Assembly: GCA_023375785.1 (NCBI GenBank)
Contig: SZWC01006682.1
Coordinates: 88,884 to 120,703 of the forward strand
Length of the DNA: 31,820 nucleotides
Origin: Penium margaritaceum
Taxonomy: Eukaryota; Streptophyta; Zygnematophyceae; Desmidiales; Peniaceae
Direction of reading: 5' to 3'
A model generated the notes under the pieces. The model ran no database searches. It worked only from the letters and a program-made list of their open reading frames with translations, and had not been told where the DNA came from. The first letter of the stretch is position 1; each line of letters opens with the position of its first letter. The translations under genes were made by a program, and so were the position numbers. Shown piece by piece: positions 1-9,735 of the stretch.

Positions 1-2282
1 TACCTAGGTTTGCTGAATCTCCTTGCTGCTGCTGCTGCCGCTGCGGAAAGTGATGTCTGCGGTTGTGATGGGCGTTGGGGCAGGATATGTCGGACCTGGC
101 CTCTCCGGAAATGGCCAGGAGCTTTCCTCCGATTGAGACCGCTCTGTGGCTACACCGTGCAGTGTGCATGCCTCTGATTGGCCGCCACATGTTGGTCTTC
201 ACGTCGTACACCTGAACGTGGACCATAGAAACGTTTCTGTTCTCGCACATGACACATCTACATGGATTATGTCATGCTTCCGCAGTCGCTTTAATCACAG
301 ATCAAGTGATGCAGGGTTGATGATGTATGGCAGGGGGAGGGGGAGGGAATACGGGCATGAGGACAGAATAAAGAAAGGACACTTCGCTTAACATGATAGG
401 GTTATGGGGGGGCAGGGGGCGGGCACACCTTATGAAAGAGGCAGGTTTTCCCTTTTATACAGAACGGACCCACTTGCTGTGAGTCACAGCTAAAGGTAGC
501 TTGGGATTTGGACTAAATAGGACACGGATGACCAACCCGCAGTCAACATGTGGAAAACGTTAGACTGATTCTGATTTGGCACTAAGAAACTAGAGGTGTC
601 TCTTAATTTCCGGTCAATGGAGCCAATCATGCAAATTGCATGATGCAACTCCATGTAAACAGGCCATCCGGAGGCGGCGCCCTTAGCTGTCTAAAGACAG
701 CCTCCAGAGATATGGAATCCGTCTGCCAAAGACAGATCCGGCTTCATTTATTCCATATCCAAAGCTACTTTCATGAGGCCTTTACGATCACAGCCTGTGA
801 TCGGAGCGGCTGCCCAACACTTCACCCCATACAGGCTACAATCCACCACATCTTGTAATCATGGAAGGTTGTGTGCGAGAGGGGGGGAGGGTGGGGGGGG
901 TGGGGGTGGGGAGAGGAAAGGGGAGGGGGAGAGCAGACCTCAGCGGAGTTGAGAAAGGACGACTCTCCTTGTCCTCCACACACGTACACAAAGCGATCTC
1001 CCATGACCGCAGCGGCAGCCCCACATCGTGCCTCATGCATGGCTGCTGCCTCGCTCCATGTCCACGTCTTGACGTCAAACAGCCACACACGTCGTGAGAT
1101 GTCTGCAGCGCCACATGCAGGCGGGGAAGGGGGAGGAGTGGGGGTGGGGGTGGGGTGGAGGTGGTGTGTTGTTGACGATCTTGGTGAAGAAGACTCGAGC
1201 ATGATTAAGCAGCAGTGGTGGCGGCAGCGGCTGTAGTTGCAGCAATCAACTACGGCCGGCACTTGTTATCGCTTGAATCAGTAACAAATTATCACTGATT
1301 ATTGCAATCGGCACTAGTTATCGCTTGCTTGAGGAACTGCAGCCCAACAGCAGCAGCAGAAGCAGCAGAGCATCAGCAACTTCACTTTGAGCTGCAAATC
1401 AAGCAGTAGTGGTGAAAATACGAGCTTTACGGAAGACGAGAACCAGGCAACAGCAAAAGTTTCAGGGAAACGTTCCTGGAGAATTTTTGCAGGAAAGATT
1501 CGAAATCATGTAAGCTGCAACGCCTCCGAATCCTCATCTGCTTCGATTTTTTCCTTCTTAAGTTTTGCACCCTCATGCGTCTGTCCGCAGCCAAAGTTTC
1601 AATGAGTTTCACGTCGATCGCAAGAGAAAACAGCTTCTGTCGAGAACACCCTAAGGTCGTGCAGTGGGTTACCTTTGAATCTGAGGATATTCAAGGCAAT
1701 ACAAGGATTGTCCCTGACGCGCTCGCCAAAAGACTCAAAAGCGCCTGTGGCGTTTCTGGCGCCGCCCATGACAAGAAGCTTCCCAGCCGCTGCAGCGCAC
1801 GCGAAGCCGTGTGAAACTCCCGCCTCTTCGGGCATGGGCGGCACGCTCCTCCACGTGTCGCTCTGAGGGTCGTATGCCCGGAAGCATCCAACGGCAGATT
1901 GCCGAGTGAGTACGAAAAGCAGCTGCTGTGTGCGGCAAGTCGCAGCGCGGGTCTCGTAGAGCTCGCGGCTCGAGACAACGGCCCGTCCGGCCCTGGAAAC
2001 TGCACGGATGTTCCTGTACTGCGACCGAGGTACACGAGAGAGGATGTCCAGGATGATGTCTTGAGGAAGGTATTGCAGAAAGTCCGTCCGATTGCTGCTG
2101 CTGTCGCCGCCGCCACAGCTTCGCGGAATGCTCCTCCGGCAGGCCACCGTCAAGCGTTGAAGGAGAGAGGCGGGCGACCATGTTGTCAGCTGGTTTGCGC
2201 GCGACGCCGAGCGACCGCCGGCGCCGTCGTGGCGGCTCGAATCCGGAGGAGCTAGACCTCCGCTNCTTGTGGCACGACTCAT
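1..2282 (-). CDS. F-box/kelch-repeat protein (three exons visible, 3' end beyond window)
   Basis: Predicted substrate adaptor of an SCF (SKP1-Cullin-F-box) E3 ubiquitin ligase: the F-box binds SKP1 and the kelch propeller binds the target. Exons read on the minus strand are 2282-1673, 1102-939 and 211 to the left edge. Both junctions are GT-AG: donor AAAG/GTAACC to acceptor CTGCAG/AC (phase 1, the split codon gives Asp), and GAG/GTCTGC to TTCAG/GTG (phase 0). The joined frame stays open. The F-box lies at about residues 68-110 (FLQYLPQDIILDILSRVP). Kelch 1 lies at about 135-175 (AYDPQSDTWRSVPPM ... LLVMGGA). Kelch 2 fills exon 2 (VWLFDVKTWTWSEAAAM ... VYVCGG). Kelch 3 opens exon 3 (VYDVKTNMWRPIRGMHTARC). 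The ATG at 2282 is the first after an in-frame stop; one N (2265) falls in codon 6. About 25 residues after kelch 1 (GAFESFGERV...) do not resemble the family, so that donor is the least certain point. The start could also be non-conserved, because the first ~60 residues have no recognised domain. Confidence 0.85.
212..938 (-). other. Intron 2 of the F-box/kelch gene
   Basis: 727 bp GT-AG intron between kelch blades 2 and 3. Splicing GAG to GTGTACGACGTG gives an uninterrupted NSAE-VYDVKTNMW, which is what the kelch pattern predicts. The coding strand of the intron is C-rich right after the donor. It contains three G-run clusters on the plus strand. Confidence 0.75.
880..930 (+). repeat. G-run cluster (potential G-quadruplex) in intron 2
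   Basis: The plus strand carries consecutive runs of three to eight G separated by one to four bases, beginning GGGGGGGAGGGTGGGGGGGG. Smaller clusters of the same kind lie at 332-347 and 406-423 in this intron and at about 1123-1158 in intron 1. The G-rich strand is the template strand of the gene, so the transcript is C-rich here. The sequence fits the G3+N1-7 quadruplex rule; folding is not shown. Confidence 0.6.
1103..1672 (-). other. Intron 1 of the F-box/kelch gene
   Basis: 570 bp GT-AG intron inferred because its removal joins kelch blade 1 to blade 2 in frame. The 3' end on the coding strand is a long C-rich pyrimidine tract (complement of the G-rich stretch at about 1123-1158), followed by TGCATGTGGCGCTGCAG. 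No coding similarity was seen inside. Confidence 0.7.
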
Positions 2283-2500
2283 GCCGCGACTTACCCCAAA
2301 CTGGGTCGTGGCTTTTGCGCGTCAGTGTCCTGAACGACGTCAGAATAAAAAGGTGGCTCTACCGGGTTGCAGTCATGCCGAGGTTACGCGATACTGGAGT
2401 GAATGTGAACAACGAACAGGCAAGGCGTAAAAACAAACCGAAAATGTGGGACGAATGAAAGACTGCCGCTGTAGCTTCACTCGTCATCTGCACAAGCTGA

Positions 2501-2710
2501 GGGCGTGTTTGGATTCGGTAGCGCGGATGTCGGACCCGACTTTGGCACTCGGATTCCGAGTCTAGAGTCCAAGAAGCGCGACGCCCTTGGATACCCGTCG
2601 ACCGCACCAGTCGCCAAATGCCACCTCGGAAGGCGTCGAGTACCTTTCGACCGCGGCTCCAGTCTCCTACCTGCGAAGTCGGATCCGACTTCGTATTCTG
2701 TTGAATCTAA
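2501..2710 (+). mobile_element. Truncated or solo end of a Harbinger-like DNA element
   Basis: Begins GGGCGTGTTTGGATTCGG, close to the termini of the two intact elements that follow (GGGTGCGTTTGGTT and GGGTAAGTTTGGATTC). It has the same subterminal palindromic words (CTCGGATTCCGAG, TCGGATCCGA). No matching inverted terminus is seen before the next element starts at 2711, so this is either a deleted third copy or part of an older element into which the next one inserted. Confidence 0.5.
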
Positions 2711-3453
2711 GGGTGCGTTTGGTTCTGGCAGCGTTACAAGTCGAATCCGAGTTGGGCAGTCGGATCCGAGTTGAGGACTCGGAATCCGACGATAAACATA
2801 ATAATCTATCTATCTATCGGAATCCGACTTGGGACGTGTTTGGTTTCGCCTAGTGCAGTACCGGGACACTCCTCGGATCCATCTATCGCGAAGCTGCTCG
2901 AAACTACTAGTCTTGATATCGGGCAACCAAAACAAAGCACTTCCTGATAGCATCCACGTCAGATTTCGTGCCATCCACGAGCGGAACACTACCCGTGGCA
3001 CCAATAAGCGCCGTCGCCTCCCCTGGATGCGGTTTAAAGCTCGTGACTGTGCATGTGGACCCAAGTCTGTCCAGGGTTCGCATCGCCGCGACCATTGCTT
3101 TCATTTCAAACCAGGAGTTCGGCCGAGAAGTGTGGATTTCAGGTGCAGGGGTTTGTGGGTTGGATTGTCATATCGTGAGGTCTATTTGGCTATTTCTTCT
3201 GTCTTGTCCACGATATCTCTGCACCTGGAGCGATGACTTGCAATGCCAGTCGTGATCTAAAGGGTCCACGTCGGCGCCAAGTGGACTGTTTAAGGATACT
3301 TTATCGCCTGCCCAGACTCTCACGAGGACGTATCGAGTAGACGAGTCCGTCTGCGAGGGAGTCGACACGGAATCCGACTCCAACATCAAAATCCAACTGC
3401 GGCTCCGTTCGTCGACTCGGATCGGATGAACTCGGTCGAATCCAAACTTACCC
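2711..3453 (+). mobile_element. Non-autonomous PIF/Harbinger-like (Tourist-type) element, copy 1
   Basis: 743 bp bounded by imperfect terminal inverted repeats: GGGTGCGTTTGGTT at the left, and at the right AATCCAAACTTACCC, which reads GGGTAAGTTTGGATT in reverse. It is flanked by TAA on both sides (2708-2710 and 3454-3456), the 3-bp target duplication expected of PIF/Harbinger elements. Both ends are loaded with palindromic TCGGAT(C/T)CGA-type words. A CTAT tetranucleotide expansion (about 2803-2818) is absent from copy 2. No transposase is recognisable. It lies about 430 bp upstream of the F-box/kelch ATG. At this length it is large for a MITE; the superfamily call rests on target duplication and terminus only. 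Confidence 0.7.
2907..3167 (-). other. Unrecognised 86-codon open frame inside copy 1
   Basis: The minus strand of copy 1 stays open for 86 codons and includes PNSWFEMKAMVAAMRTLDRL and a segment with VTSFKPHPGEATALIGATGS. I do not recognise it. In copy 2 the matching frame is closed by a TAA after about 24 residues from the shared methionine, so it is not conserved as a protein. It may be a captured gene fragment or chance. A second shared frame on the other register (about 2810-3064 and 3850-4140) is open in both copies but shows no family resemblance. Confidence 0.2.
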
Positions 3454-3456
3454 TAA

Positions 3457-4165
3457 GGGTCCTTTTGGATTCAACTGAGTTCATCCGATCCGAGTCGACG
3501 AACGGAGCCGCAGTCGGATTTTGATGTTGGAGTCGGATTCCGAGTCGACTCTGTCGCAGACAGACTCGTCTACTCGATACGGCCTCGTGAGAGTCGAGGC
3601 AGGCGATTAAATATCCTTAAACAGTCCACTTGGCGCCGACGTGGATCATTTCGAACGATCACGTCAGGCATTTCAAGTCATCCCTCGAGGTGAAGAGATC
3701 TCGTGGACAAGACAGACGACATAGCCAAACAAACCTTACGATATGATAGTCCAATCCACAAACCCCGGCACCTGAAATCCAGACTTCACGGCTGAAATCC
3801 TGGTTTGAAATGAAAGTGATGGTCGCGGCGATGCGAACTCTGGACAGACATGGGTCTACATGCACAGCCACGAGCTTTTAACCGCATCCAGGGGAGGCGA
3901 CGGCGCTTATTGGTGCCACGGGTAGTGTTCCGCTCGTGGATGGCACGAGTTTTGACGTGGATACTACCAGGAATTGCTTTGTTTTGGTTGCCCGATATCA
4001 AGACTAGTAGTTTTCACCAGCTTCGCGATAGACGGATCCGAGGAGTGTCCCGTTACTACACCAGGCGAAACCAAACACGTCGAAAGTCGGATTCCGAGTC
4101 GTCAACTCGCATCCGACTGCCCAACTCGGATTCGACTTGAAACTCTGCCAAAACCAAACAGACCC
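3457..4165 (-). mobile_element. Non-autonomous PIF/Harbinger-like element, copy 2, inverted relative to copy 1
   Basis: 709 bp that reads as the reverse complement of copy 1 over nearly its whole length, with small differences. Termini are GGGTCCTTTTGGATTC and (reverse) GGGTCTGTTTGGTTTTGG. The left flank is the TAA shared with copy 1; the right flank is TAC, one base from TAA. The two copies abut tail-to-tail with only TAA between them, giving a ~1.45 kb near-palindrome. A single fold-back element is an alternative, but full termini at the centre favour two insertions. Confidence 0.7.
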
Positions 4166-4194
4166 TACACTTTCCCTGACGCTACCCTGGCATG

Positions 4195-4345
4195 TCGCAT
4201 AGCCGAGGCGGAAAATCTTTGAATGGAGTGCGTCAAGGCGAGCCACAACCTTGCCCACGGCATTGCTCGCGACAGTTTTGGGTATGCCCAACGCAAATGA
4301 AAGTGAGCAGACGTTTGTTGCAGCATTTTAATATTTGGAAATCCC
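4195..4345 (-). pseudogene. Possible helix-turn-helix fragment of a Harbinger-type transposase
   Basis: On the minus strand, just outside copy 2, a short frame reads FALGIPKTVASNAVGKVVAR followed by LDALHSKIFRLGYA. The pattern of a short 'GIP/S-K-T-A' turn followed by an amphipathic helix resembles the N-terminal HTH of PIF/HARBI1 transposases. It is closed by an upstream TAA, and no DDE nuclease domain is found beside it. The resemblance is weak and from memory of the family pattern only. Confidence 0.25.
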
Positions 4346-4379
4346 CGCTAACAGCCATTTACAACGTAATCTAAAGAGT

Positions 4380-5841
4380 ACTTTTTCATCTGGGGCCCAA
4401 CTTTTAAAATAACTAACCTTCAAAGGACCACCCGCAACGCAATCTCTCTTTCGCTAGCATATCTACAGCTACGGGGCCCTTGCAAAGAGAAATCCAGCGT
4501 GAGAGTCGCTTCTTACTTCGCGGCTCTCGATAGTGAGAGGGGGAGCTACCGCAAGCCAGGACAAATCGTTTAGATGAAAACAGTTCTGAACCAACCAGGG
4601 AGGGCCTTTTGTGAATTTTTTTCTTGAACTGCCTGCAAAAATAATGTAAAAAAAAGCAAGTTAGAAACCCGAGCAAAAAAAAAGCTAAAACTAAATCTTT
4701 CAGAATTCATCATTAAACCGATTTAATTGCAATAAATAAAAACTTTTTCCTAACAAAAGATACACTTGAAATGAATTCATTTTCAAATCATACTTCACCT
4801 AATGTAACATTTCAAAAAACAATATTTTCTCTTCAAAATTCAACTTATTCTAATACTTACCATTGTTATGTTTTTCCTGTATAATATCATTCATGAAAAA
4901 AGTAATCTTTATTTTGTCATCACATCTATCTTTAAATGGATTTCAAGAAACGATGAAAATTCATCAACTCTAATGAAAATCATGAACGTTCAAGAAATAA
5001 TATTATTCTAAATTAAGAAAAGAATGTGATTTTTGTTCTGATTTAAAACTTCTTCGTAATGCATGAATGATAAGTCGATTGATTGATTGACTGTGAGATC
5101 AAAGAGAGGATAAATCCTAAACATTTCATGATGAATTCTCCAAGCACAAGTAGTTCTCATATGAATCGCATTTGATGAAAACAAAACTTTTACAAGATAA
5201 CATTATTTTTTAAAATTATTGGATTTCTTTTCACAAGGGCCCCAAAGCTGTAAAAACGTGAGTCAAATTAAAAAATCGAAACATTAGGTATGTGAAAGAC
5301 CAATTTTTACAAAGTTTGTGCCCTAAATGAAATCGTCTATAGTCAAAAGTTATCTTTTACCTCACTAATAATTTACAATGACATCCAATTATCATTCTTT
5401 GATGTTTGAAATTGAGTTCTCAATTTTTTTGTTTTTCATCAGGGCATGTGAGGTCTAAATTAAACTACAAACTTTGATCCCTAAGTTTAGTCACATGAAA
5501 ATCATCCATGAATGCCAATACGGACAAGTCCGTTTGTGAGTGATGCCAAAGGGGGAAATAGTATATTGAGGGCGCGGGTTGATGCCATTTACGTTTTGTT
5601 TTGCATTTTCATTGATGAAAAACACAAATAAGAAGAAGATGAATGAAAAATAAATGCATACACATGTCAAATTCTCCAAACCATTACACCAACTTAACAA
5701 GCCAGCAACACCACAAAAAAGCTATGCATCTATTAATTACAACGGTTTCCAACCACACTCATAATTGTTTTAAGGTGCATTCTTCTACTCTTAATCTTGA
5801 GAATCCGAGCAAGAAAATAATTCATATTTTCTTGTAATTTA
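4380..5841. other. AT-rich intergenic stretch, no gene found
   Basis: Rich in A/T runs with frequent stops in all frames. Short frames here (for example 4413-4676 and 5491-5700 on minus) have low-complexity translations and no family resemblance. A tiny GATT run sits at about 5075-5090. Confidence 0.6.
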
Positions 5842-6728
5842 TGGCTATAACGAGGCAAATCTCCAGGTCCTGTTCTAAAGTCGTAGTCAAAATTCAGAAA
5901 ATGGCGTTTTCAATAAGCGTGAGGGGTTTCCCCCCTTCAAAACATTGAGGGGCTATCATCATGAACGACTCATCGTTGAGAGACTCTAATATTTCAAGTC
6001 TCCGGATGCCCATTTCCGGTTTCAACCTTACTCTTGGTTTAAAGACCAAAACCGAGGGTTTTTACCTCAAACTAGTGCATTCACATGAGTTTTCCGGTTT
6101 CCTAACCCATAATTTTTGTTAACCAAACTTGAGTTTTCTTTTTGACGTGTCGACGTGAAATCGTCCTGTGCAAGGCATGATTGAAGATTTTATGCCGACT
6201 TCACTCATGCGTTTCTCTCATCCTTGCCCTAAGCCTCGCTTCCCCTATCCCTCCTCTTCACTTACTTGTTTGCAAGGAGGGCAAGGGGGGGCCAGAGTAG
6301 GAGGCCACGAGGTCTCGCCCTCAAGGCCCTCGTGGCCTATCAGTTGTCGATCGGGCTAAGGCCGTACTCAACAGCTGGGGACTGGCCGGCTGGTGGCCAC
6401 CCGCTCGTTTGACCGGCCGCCGTCCATCCAGCAAGCTCAGAGCGAGCTGGCCAGTGACCAGCGTAGTGCTTACTGCTGGACAGCCCTCACTCACACAACG
6501 GGTCGTGCGCAACCACTCGTCGCTTTTGCGATGAGGAAGGGCCGCACCGGCCCTCCTGGTACATTCCTTCCCACTTATAATGAATCGTCTCAATTCATGG
6601 ACAACAAGCAAGCTTATTAGTTTGTGAGTCATTAACACTGTGAAAGAAAATTAATAATTTCAATCACTAGCTAAACATGAACACATGAGTGGCGCTTGGA
6701 CCTAAGTTGTAGCTTGTCGGTCAGCACA
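5842..6728 (-). repeat. 3' LTR of the Gypsy element
   Basis: Shares long blocks with 11988-12660 in the same orientation: GACTCTAA, GTTTTTACCTC, CCCCTATCCCTC, TTGTTTGCAAGGAGGG, GACCGGCCGC and GTGCGCAACCAC. It starts at TGG (5842), matching TGG at 11988. The central part is GC-rich, in contrast to its AT-rich flanks. The right limit is placed next to the candidate purine tract and is uncertain; clear similarity ends near 6570. Short open frames inside it (6168-6359, 6321-6638) are not genes. Confidence 0.75.
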
Positions 6729-6735
6729 GCTAGTG

Positions 6736-6748
6736 CCCTCCCTCCTTC
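6736..6748 (-). promoter_or_regulatory. Candidate polypurine tract of the Gypsy element
   Basis: On the minus strand this reads GAAGGAGGGAGGG, just before the presumed start of the 3' LTR and after the chromodomain. This is the expected position for the plus-strand primer. It is supported by position and composition only. Confidence 0.4.
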
Positions 6749-6894
6749 AGGTTATAGCGTCCGCGCGACAACCATATTGAGCATCCACAACCATGTATGG
6801 ACGCTGTCCATGAATAATGCCGTACAAGAATGTTGTTTTTTTTTTCGCGTTTGGGTGGTGACCCCTGACACGCATTGATCCGTGGAAGCTGCTA

Positions 6895-8178
6895 GCTCGT
6901 TCTAAATACTCGTTGACCACTCTTGTGGGCAACCGTGACTTCGACTTCCATGAATTATGTTGAATTTCTCACTCGCGCCAATGAAAAAGGTGTTCCACAA
7001 CAACTCGCGACCAGAGACTACGCTCTTGATGTTGAAGTAGCCACACAACCTTTTTCTTATGCCTATTGGCCATCGGCAGCAAGGACTACTGATGGTGGCT
7101 ATACACTTCCCTCGGTTGTGTAGGGAGCCCACAGGCTTACATGAAACACGACATCTATCTTCATACTTGATGAAAAAAGCAATCGGTATGCCATTCGCCC
7201 GATGCGTGTTTCAATGGGAAACAATCCAATCCACTTCAGTAGAAGTTCTTCTGCCCCTGGCAACTTGAGCCAAGGATTCCTAGTGCTAAACGTAATTTTG
7301 TCACTGATGTCATACGAGACCTCACGGCGACTTTTGTCAGCAAATGCCTTTTGATGTTGCTCAGTAGCTTGAAGATGACCCCATGCCTCTTCTAAGAAGG
7401 AGTCTATGTGCTCGGCAAAAAGCTGAGTAGAAGGAATGTGTCCTCATGTACTCCCCACCTTCACCAATGCAGAGGGCAGTGCTGGATGCCAACCACTGTT
7501 GAGCACAACTACTCTGAATTGTTTAGACATGTTCACCAAGTTATTCACCGCAAACTCTGCCGGTTCTATGAATTCCTTCGCGTCATGCATAATAGGGACC
7601 ACGTACATGCGGAGAATTTGATTTAGAGTGTGGTTTATGCGCTTTGTTTGTCTGTCAGTTTAAGGGTGAAACAACATCGACTTTTCTGACTCAATATGGA
7701 AGTATTCCCACATCTTTTGAGACAACTTACTAGAAAATTTTCAATCTCGAACAGAGACAATGCGTAACAACAAGCGGTGCTACTTTACAACACCCTCAAA
7801 GAAAAGACGAGAGGTCTCCTCTATGTTCACATCATTGGTTGTGGGAATGAAGGGTGACATCTTTGACAGAAAATCCACAACCACTAGTATTCCGTCATGG
7901 ACTCGGGCCGTGTTTGGAAGAACACTAATTAAGTTCATGCTCACAAACTCCCATGGAGTCCTAGGAATACGAAGGTGTTTGAGCACTTCTGTAAGCTTCT
8001 TGTTGCTAACCTTAATTCGAGACGTGGGTCTCATCTGTCCTAATAATTGCAGACATCGACACCCCATCCAGTCCAGTCTTTTCAGGTCCCACATGGCGTG
8101 CGATCGATGGGTCTTGGATCCGGAAGATAACCTTTGCTCAAAGGTTTGCTTAGTTTGGTAGAAAAACTTGTTCTCCAT
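6895..8178 (-). pseudogene. Gypsy integrase and chromodomain (broken)
   Basis: The minus strand shows an integrase core (PWEFVSMNLISVLPN ... ILVVVDFLSKMSPFIPT, about 7780-8000). The later conserved block HP-stop-TDRQTKRINHTLNQ lies at about 7600-7680, followed by AEFAVNNLVNMSKQ and the C-terminal DKSRREVSYDISDKITFSTR and AYRLLFSSSMKIDVVFHVSL (about 7150-7340). The N-terminal HHCC zinc region is barely readable. Beyond it, a chromodomain-like segment (RSLWSRVVVEHLFHWRE, stop, HNSWKSKSRLPTRVVNEYLER in two frames, about 6895-7045) identifies a chromodomain-bearing lineage. Such chromodomains direct insertion to particular histone marks. The first catalytic Asp (normally MDFI) is Asn here (MNLI), and stops and frameshifts are present, so it cannot be active. 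Confidence 0.85.
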
Positions 8179-8229
8179 ACCAAAAGATTCTTGCGACCTC
8201 CACCAAGCCTTACTAGTCTAGATTATGAG

Positions 8230-9735
8230 AGTCTGAAAACCGAGAATCCACACAATATCCCATCTGGATCCTGTTTACAAAACGCATTGTCATGAACAAT
8301 CTCTCCTGGTGGTTGCTGCAAAGGTGGAAAGGGATCAGGTGATTGTAGTGTTGCTGTTGCAATGGCCATAAAATACCTACCCACCTTAGTGGTTGCTTTG
8401 ATTTCCACATGTATTTGCCTTGGTGGATCTGCCACATAGATGCGTCCTTGCCAATATTCCCATGTGAACAAGAATTGGCTGAGCTATTCACCCTAACACG
8501 CCTTTCGTCTTAATAAATTTGCTTGCGTTTAAAAAAACAACAATGGATTATGGTCAGTCACGACCGTCACATCCCCTTCAGCACCCTCGAGGTTGCAACC
8601 CCACATTTTGAAAGCGTGTACTCCCAGAAGGAGCTCTTGATCCCTAGTTGTGTATTGTGTTTTCGTAGGGATGAGCTTCCGGCTGTCATACGCAACTGTA
8701 TGACCATTAAACATGAGGACGCCTTCAAGTCCTACTACCAATGCATCATTTCAAACCTCCCAGAGTTGCAATGGATCCGAAAGACCTAGGACAATGGTTG
8801 TGGATAGAAGTTCTTTGACTTTGAGAAAGGCGATCTTACAATTAGATGTCCATTCCTAGTGCACTTCTTTTCGCTTGAGCTTGGTTAGCGGTGCGACCGG
8901 GGTCAAATATCGTTGCATAAACTTTACAAAGTAGTTGGCAGGGCCAAGGAAAAATTGATTCTGCTCAAACGTTTCTGGGCGTGGCCGGTGTATAATGGCT
9001 TGGACCTTTTGGGGGTTGACACGGATGCCGTCCTTGCCGACGATGTGTCTAAGATGTTTGAGCTCATCTTGTGCAAACTTGCACTTGCTCACCTATGCAT
9101 AGAACTTCCCAAAAGATTGCAAGAACTTCACACAAATCTTCTATGTGCTTCTCCATTGATTTGGAGGAAATCAGGATATCATCAACGTTAACAAAGACAA
9201 ACTGACCAAGTTGGTTGGTGAACGTTCGGTTAACATCTCCTTGGAAGATTGTTGGGGTGTTCGTTAGCCCGAAGCATAACACCTGGAACTGATAGTGTCT
9301 CATGTGTGTTTTGTAACACAGTTTTAAGAACAGCATCTTCTGTGATGCGGATTAACCCTTTGGACAAATCCAAGGACGAAATTACATTGTCCCCTTGAAA
9401 TTGGTCAAAAAGGTCCTCAACAGGCGGTAAAGGGAATCAATTTTTCATTGTCAACTTGTTCAACGCGTAATAATCCACATACATCCGTAAAACAATAGCC
9501 TCTTTGTTCATCAAAAGGAGCAACACACCGTGCCAAGGGCTACTTGGCTTGATCCATCCTTGTGCAAGGTAGTCTTTGATTTGGCGTTTGGCCTCACGCC
9601 TTCTGTTAAACCAAGGCGATACATGGGTCTAAAGGTTGGCCCGTTGAGGTTGTGGATGTCTTCTTTTCCAGCTTCTTGCTGGGAAGACATTAGCGCAAGT
9701 ACTCCATCAACAATCACTCCGGGTACATGAAGGCT
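8230..9735 (-). pseudogene. Gypsy reverse transcriptase and RNase H (broken)
   Basis: Minus strand, from high to low: an N-terminal RT region (NGPTFRPMYRL, then in another frame KRQIKDYLAQGWIKPSSPW, about 9540-9650); VDYYALNKLTMKN, stop, FPLPPVEDLFDQF and ISSLDLSKG (about 9380-9490); YQFQVLCFGLTNTPTIFQ and the catalytic region FVNVDDILISSKS (about 9150-9300); the connection CKFAQDELKHLRHIVGKDGI and FFLGPANYFVKFMQ (about 8910-9090); then RNase H (GHTVAYDSRKL ... YTTRDQELLLGVHAFKMW ... VVTDHNPL, about 8529-8741) and its end FTWEYWQGRIYVADPPRQ (about 8400-8470). The VDD pair survives, but several frameshifts and stops break the frame. Confidence 0.88.

Noticed and set aside
5070..5092. Short GATT repeat as an outlier of the right-hand AATC array
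   Set aside because: Only about three units; expected by chance in AT-rich DNA.
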